The notes beneath the pieces were generated by a model. That model had not been told where the DNA came from, did no database searches, and saw nothing but the letters and a program-made list of their open reading frames with translations. Positions 23,703-25,348 of a stretch of DNA of 25,348 nt are shown one piece after another (position 1 is the stretch's first letter; each line of letters begins with the position of its first letter). This stretch comes from JAIEPT01 sp038217425 (GTDB taxonomy: Bacteria > Planctomycetota > Planctomycetia > Gemmatales > Gemmataceae), in the NCBI GenBank assembly GCA_038217425.1, contig JBBQPM010000099.1, forward strand, positions 1-25,348, read 5' to 3'. The position numbers and the translations under genes are program-made.

Positions 23703-24800
23703 ATGACACGTCGCGATTTTTTGCGGAGCGCACTCGTTGCCGGAGCAGGCGTCGGCCTGGCGCGCGGCCAAGACGGCGATGCGCTCGCGGGGCTCGTCAA
23801 TCAGGAGACGCAGGAAGCGATCAATCAGGGGCTTGAGTTCCTTTCGAATCGCCAGGGGGCGGACGGCTCCTTCGGCACCGGCGCGCTGCAGGGAAACGTC
23901 GGCATCACCGGGCTCGCGGGTCTGGCGTTCATGGCGGGCGGGCATCAACCGGGCCGCGGGCGCTACGGGCTGCGCGTGCGCCGGGCGCTCGAAGCCGTCC
24001 TTGCCAGTGAAGATCCCGGCATCCCCGGCTACCTGCACCGCGCGGGGGGCAATCACCTGGGGGGCATGTACGGCCACGGCTTCGCGGCGCTCTTCCTCGC
24101 CGAGGTGCACGGCATGATCTCCGACCCGGGTTTGCGCGGCCGAGTCCGCGCCACCCTGGGCCGATCGATCGCGCTCTTGCAACGTTCGCAAAGCGTGCGC
24201 GGCGGCTGGCGCTATCACCCCAACGACCGTGACGACGACGTCTCCGCCACCATCTGTCAAATGATGGCCCTTCGCGCCGCGCGCAACGCCGGCGTTTACG
24301 TCCCCAAGACCACGGCCGACAACTGCATCCGCTACGTCAAGAACTGCCAGGATCCCGTCTCCGGCGGGTTCTGCTACCAGCCCGGCGCGGGGGGCCATTT
24401 CGGTCCCGGTTTCGCACGCACCGCGGCCGGGCTCGTCGCGCTGTACAGCGCCGGTCTTTACGACGACGAAGCCATCCGCAAGGGGCTCGAGTTTCTGCAG
24501 CGCTTCCAGCCGGGAGGCAATCAACCCAACCGCTTCGCCTCGCCGGAGCTGATGCAGTTCTATTATTACGGCCACTACTACGCGGCCCAGGCAATGTGGA
24601 TCGCCGGCCCCGAGCGTTTCGTCCCCTGGTACCGCGGCATCCGCAACGAGCTTTTGGGATCCAACGATCGCAACCGGGCCGAGGGTTCCTGGTATAGCGT
24701 CTTCCCGCGTGCGGACATGGCCTGCCCGCATATGCACACGGCGATGGCCCTCATCATTTTGCAGATCCCGAACAACTACTTACCGATCTTGCACCGGTAG
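23703..24800 (+). CDS. Tat-exported alpha/alpha-toroid protein (prenyltransferase/squalene cyclase fold)
   Basis: 365 residues; AGGG precedes the ATG by nine bases. MTRRDFLRSALVAGAGVGLA is a twin-arginine signal. The rest has repeated helical segments punctuated by Gly-rich motifs: NRQGADGSFG (about 49-58), GMYGHGFAALFLAEVHG (121-137), GGWRYHPNDRDDDVSATICQMMALRAARNAG (167-197) and SGGFCYQPG (220-228). These are QW-like repeats of the prenyltransferase/squalene-hopene cyclase toroid fold. A DRDDD stretch at 175-179 overlaps the position where cyclases carry DxDD, but a Tat-exported soluble protein is unlikely to be an ordinary terpene cyclase. The C-terminal PHMHTAMALIILQIPNNYLP is characteristic of planctomycete members. 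It is 13 bp after the repeat-containing gene and followed by a close paralogue. Confidence 0.88.
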   Translation: MTRRDFLRSALVAGAGVGLARGQDGDALAGLVNQETQEAINQGLEFLSNRQGADGSFGTGALQGNVGITGLAGLAFMAGGHQPGRGRYGLRVRRALEAVLASEDPGIPGYLHRAGGNHLGGMYGHGFAALFLAEVHGMISDPGLRGRVRATLGRSIALLQRSQSVRGGWRYHPNDRDDDVSATICQMMALRAARNAGVYVPKTTADNCIRYVKNCQDPVSGGFCYQPGAGGHFGPGFARTAAGLVALYSAGLYDDEAIRKGLEFLQRFQPGGNQPNRFASPELMQFYYYGHYYAAQAMWIAGPERFVPWYRGIRNELLGSNDRNRAEGSWYSVFPRADMACPHMHTAMALIILQIPNNYLPILHR

Positions 24801-24828
24801 CGACGTGTCACGGGGCGAGGAGCGAAGC

Positions 24829-25348
24829 ATGAACCGCCGGGCGTTTCTTGGAACTGGAGCAAGCCTTTTGGGGCTCCCCGCCTGGCTGCGCGCCCAGGGG
24901 GACGGCGACTTGCTGGCCGGGCTGGTGAATCAGGACGTTTCGCAGACGATCGATCGAGGTCTGGAGTATCTCGCGAATCGGCAGATGGCGGACGGCTCGT
25001 TCGGTTCCGGAGCCTGGCAGAGCAACGTCGCGGTGACGGGATTGTGCGGGCTGGCGTTCATGGCGGGGGGCCATCAGCCAGGCCGAGGGCGTTACGGCAT
25101 GATGGTCCGTCGGGCGACTGAAGCGGTTCTGGCGAGTGAGGATCGCAACACGCCAGGTTACCTGCGCGGCGGTCGCGGCGATCAGCGCGGCGGGCTCTAC
25201 GGGCACGGTTTCGCGACGTTGTTTCTCGCCGAGGTGCACGGCATGGTCTCCGACCCGGGGCTGCGCGGCCGACTGCGTCCGACTCTGGGCCGGGCCATTC
25301 AGCTCTTGATCCAGGGGCAAAACCAGCGCGGCGGCTGGCGTTACAGCC
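24829..25348 (+). CDS. second Tat-exported alpha/alpha-toroid protein, cut by the window edge
   Basis: Partial: 173 complete codons, no stop before the window end. The ATG at 24829 has GAGGAG seven bases upstream. MNRRAFLGTGASLLGLPAWLRAQ is a twin-arginine signal. The mature part aligns without gaps to the preceding gene from residue 24 onward. By hand about 105 of 148 aligned residues are identical, including ADGSFGSG, AFMAGGHQPGRGRYG, LYGHGFATLFLAEVHGM and GGWRY. The two are tandem duplicates. The signal peptides and the 112-120 loop differ most. The remaining roughly 190 residues, which should contain the acidic motif region and C-terminal repeats, lie outside the window. Confidence 0.88.
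   Translation, partial: MNRRAFLGTGASLLGLPAWLRAQGDGDLLAGLVNQDVSQTIDRGLEYLANRQMADGSFGSGAWQSNVAVTGLCGLAFMAGGHQPGRGRYGMMVRRATEAVLASEDRNTPGYLRGGRGDQRGGLYGHGFATLFLAEVHGMVSDPGLRGRLRPTLGRAIQLLIQGQNQRGGWRYS

Noticed and set aside
24225..24239. DRDDD motif as proof of terpene cyclase activity
   Set aside because: The protein is Tat-exported and short compared with true squalene-hopene cyclases (over 600 aa); the motif alone is insufficient.

Overview
The window is high-GC bacterial DNA that I would place in the Planctomycetes (a Gemmataceae- or Pirellulales-like lineage; rank below phylum is a guess). The reasons are two DUF1501 proteins, a DUF1080 (3-keto-disaccharide hydrolase fold) protein, a ceramidase-like protein, a xylose-isomerase-like TIM barrel, a proline-rich zinc-ribbon membrane protein, BatA/vWA membrane proteins, a huge coiled-coil protein and Tat-exported alpha/alpha-toroid proteins, all with planctomycete-style architectures. 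I see no tRNA, rRNA, CRISPR array, integrase or transposase.

Region 1 (1-1253): a non-coding stretch with two perfect 10-bp inverted repeats, a small secreted beta-rich protein, and a small membrane zinc-ribbon protein whose GC content (about 43% by hand count) is far below its neighbours, closed by a cruciform terminator-like hairpin. Region 2 (1254-4724, minus strand): DUF1501, then DUF1080, then a ceramidase-like hydrolase, probably one transcription unit, with a strong palindrome in each gap. A TIM-barrel isomerase/epimerase (4785-5675) is transcribed divergently from a 60-bp gap. Together these look like an exported carbohydrate or lipid degradation cluster. Region 3 (5702-10639, minus strand): an 849-aa lipoprotein of unknown function, a second DUF1501, and a TolB/PD40-type beta-propeller immediately downstream of that DUF1501.

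Region 4 (10864-25348, plus strand) is the most interesting part. It reads as one long envelope-associated gene set: a double zinc-ribbon/transmembrane protein with two repeated extracytoplasmic domains; an 1825-aa protein that fuses two BatA/vWA membrane modules normally seen as separate genes; a 1266-aa DUF4175-like membrane protein ending in about 670 residues of coiled coil; a secreted protein with a Met/Pro/Asn tandem repeat; and two tandemly duplicated Tat-exported alpha/alpha-toroid (prenyltransferase/squalene-cyclase fold) proteins, the second running off the window. A dispersed inverted-repeat element sits inside this set, between the fused vWA gene and the coiled-coil gene.

Inference: region 4 may encode an uncharacterised cell-envelope machine in which vWA modules, the coiled-coil protein and the toroid proteins work together. 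Relatives of these genes usually sit next to a MoxR ATPase and a DUF58 gene, and neither is in this window. Function is not demonstrable from sequence alone.
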